IMG/VR virus record: IMGVR_UViG_3300030106_002741
Location: 38,093-59,409 of that record
Direction: 5' to 3' (one strand)
DNA: 21,317 bases
Source of the DNA: a virus
Shown here: in pieces, positions 21,074 to 21,317 of the stretch
Layout of the letters: every line of letters begins with the position of its first letter
How positions within the stretch are numbered: position 1 is the first letter of the stretch
The notes under the pieces: generated by a model
Databases searched by the model: none
Told to the model about the DNA's origin: nothing
The model's input: only the letters and a program-made list of their open reading frames with translations
Program-made: the position numbers and the translations under genes

Positions 21074-21317
21074 GATTTAATTATTTTTTTAATTATAGTT
21101 CTTCCGTTATATTGAATAACAACCTGATACACGCTATTAGAGAGCTCTGAAATGTCTATAACTTTGTCTATGGTCCCCTCTATTACGACTTGTCCAAATG
21201 CGTTGTATACGCTTGTAATGGCCCCAGATGGAGCTTGTATGTTTAGTAAGTCGTTTGTTGGGTTAGGGTATACACTGTATACATCATGTATATCGTATAC
21301 ACCTTGTGGCCACCCTT
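21070..21317 (-). CDS. C-terminus of a type IX secretion system cargo protein (partial)
   Basis: Only the last 81 residues are in the window; the gene continues past base 21317. They form a near-complete type A T9SS C-terminal sorting domain (TIGR04183 type). It has SVYPNPTNDLLNI, then ITSVYNAFGQVV, IDISELSNSVYQVVI and NGRTIIKKIIKS at the very end. In Bacteroidetes this domain carries proteins across the outer membrane through the Por/T9SS machine and is then removed or linked to the surface. The TGA overlaps the next ATG by four bases (ATGA), so this gene belongs to the phage operon and is not chance host flanking DNA. The passenger part is unseen, so its activity (adhesin, enzyme, tail fibre) cannot be given. 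Confidence 0.85.
   Translation of the reverse strand, partial: GWPQGVYDIHDVYSVYPNPTNDLLNIQAPSGAITSVYNAFGQVVIEGTIDKVIDISELSNSVYQVVIQYNGRTIIKKIIKS

Noticed and set aside
21205-21300. Cluster of four GTATAC palindromes
   Set aside because: Each is the in-frame codon pair GTA TAC for Val-Tyr in the sorting-domain region, so coding explains it; no further symmetry was seen.
1-21317. Open frames on the plus strand (e.g. 4760-5089, 12124-12429, 13537-13887, 14194-14496, 15414-15626)
   Set aside because: They lie opposite well-supported minus-strand genes, have no family pattern or plausible start context, and have compositions expected of antisense shadow frames.

Overview
This window reads as part of the late (virion and envelope) region of a tailed phage infecting a marine member of the Bacteroidetes, most likely a flavobacterium. 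All credible genes lie on the minus strand, so the region reads from base 21317 towards base 1. The host guess rests on the AT-rich sequence, A-rich leaders without Shine-Dalgarno motifs, promoters of the TAnnTTTG type, a dockerin-like tail terminus and a type IX secretion (T9SS) sorting domain. The virion genes resemble the capsid and short-tail module of crAss-like podoviruses, but that placement is from memory of the families and no search was run. Terminase and portal genes are not visible and presumably lie outside.

Right part (21317 to 17847): eleven small to medium genes packed with 1-4 base overlaps (one 1-base gap). In transcription order they are: the C-terminus of a T9SS-targeted protein, two small hypothetical proteins, a signal-peptide-bearing outer-membrane beta-barrel-like protein, a small basic protein, a one-TM coiled-coil protein, an exported thioredoxin-fold protein without the catalytic cysteines, and four small very basic proteins, one with an EF-hand loop. 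Several products should act in or across the host envelope.

Middle part (17842 to 10325): a promoter at 17842 starts the head unit. It holds two tandem paralogous beta proteins, a third virion-type protein, the scaffold candidate, the major capsid protein candidate and a small decoration-type protein, and ends at a terminator. Two further units follow. One is monocistronic (267 aa protein). The other holds a 428 aa protein with a lectin-like domain and a conserved 292 aa protein. The 117, 267 and 428 aa proteins share an N-terminal domain and differ in what follows, suggesting a family of capsid decorations with exchangeable heads. The units are separated by three near-identical terminator-promoter modules.

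Left part (10315 to 1): two probable tail-ring/connector proteins, a 2189 aa tail protein, the apparent C-terminal part of that same protein family as a separate gene, and two helical, glutamine-rich candidates for internal virion proteins (the last cut by the window edge). The giant protein ends in about 720 extra residues (EF-hand loop, long coiled coil, ASVDITSDN repeats, dockerin-like terminus) at the point where related proteins would continue into the domain now encoded by the next gene.

No intergenic stretch reaches 300 bases. No tRNA, CRISPR array, insertion sequence or integrase was seen.
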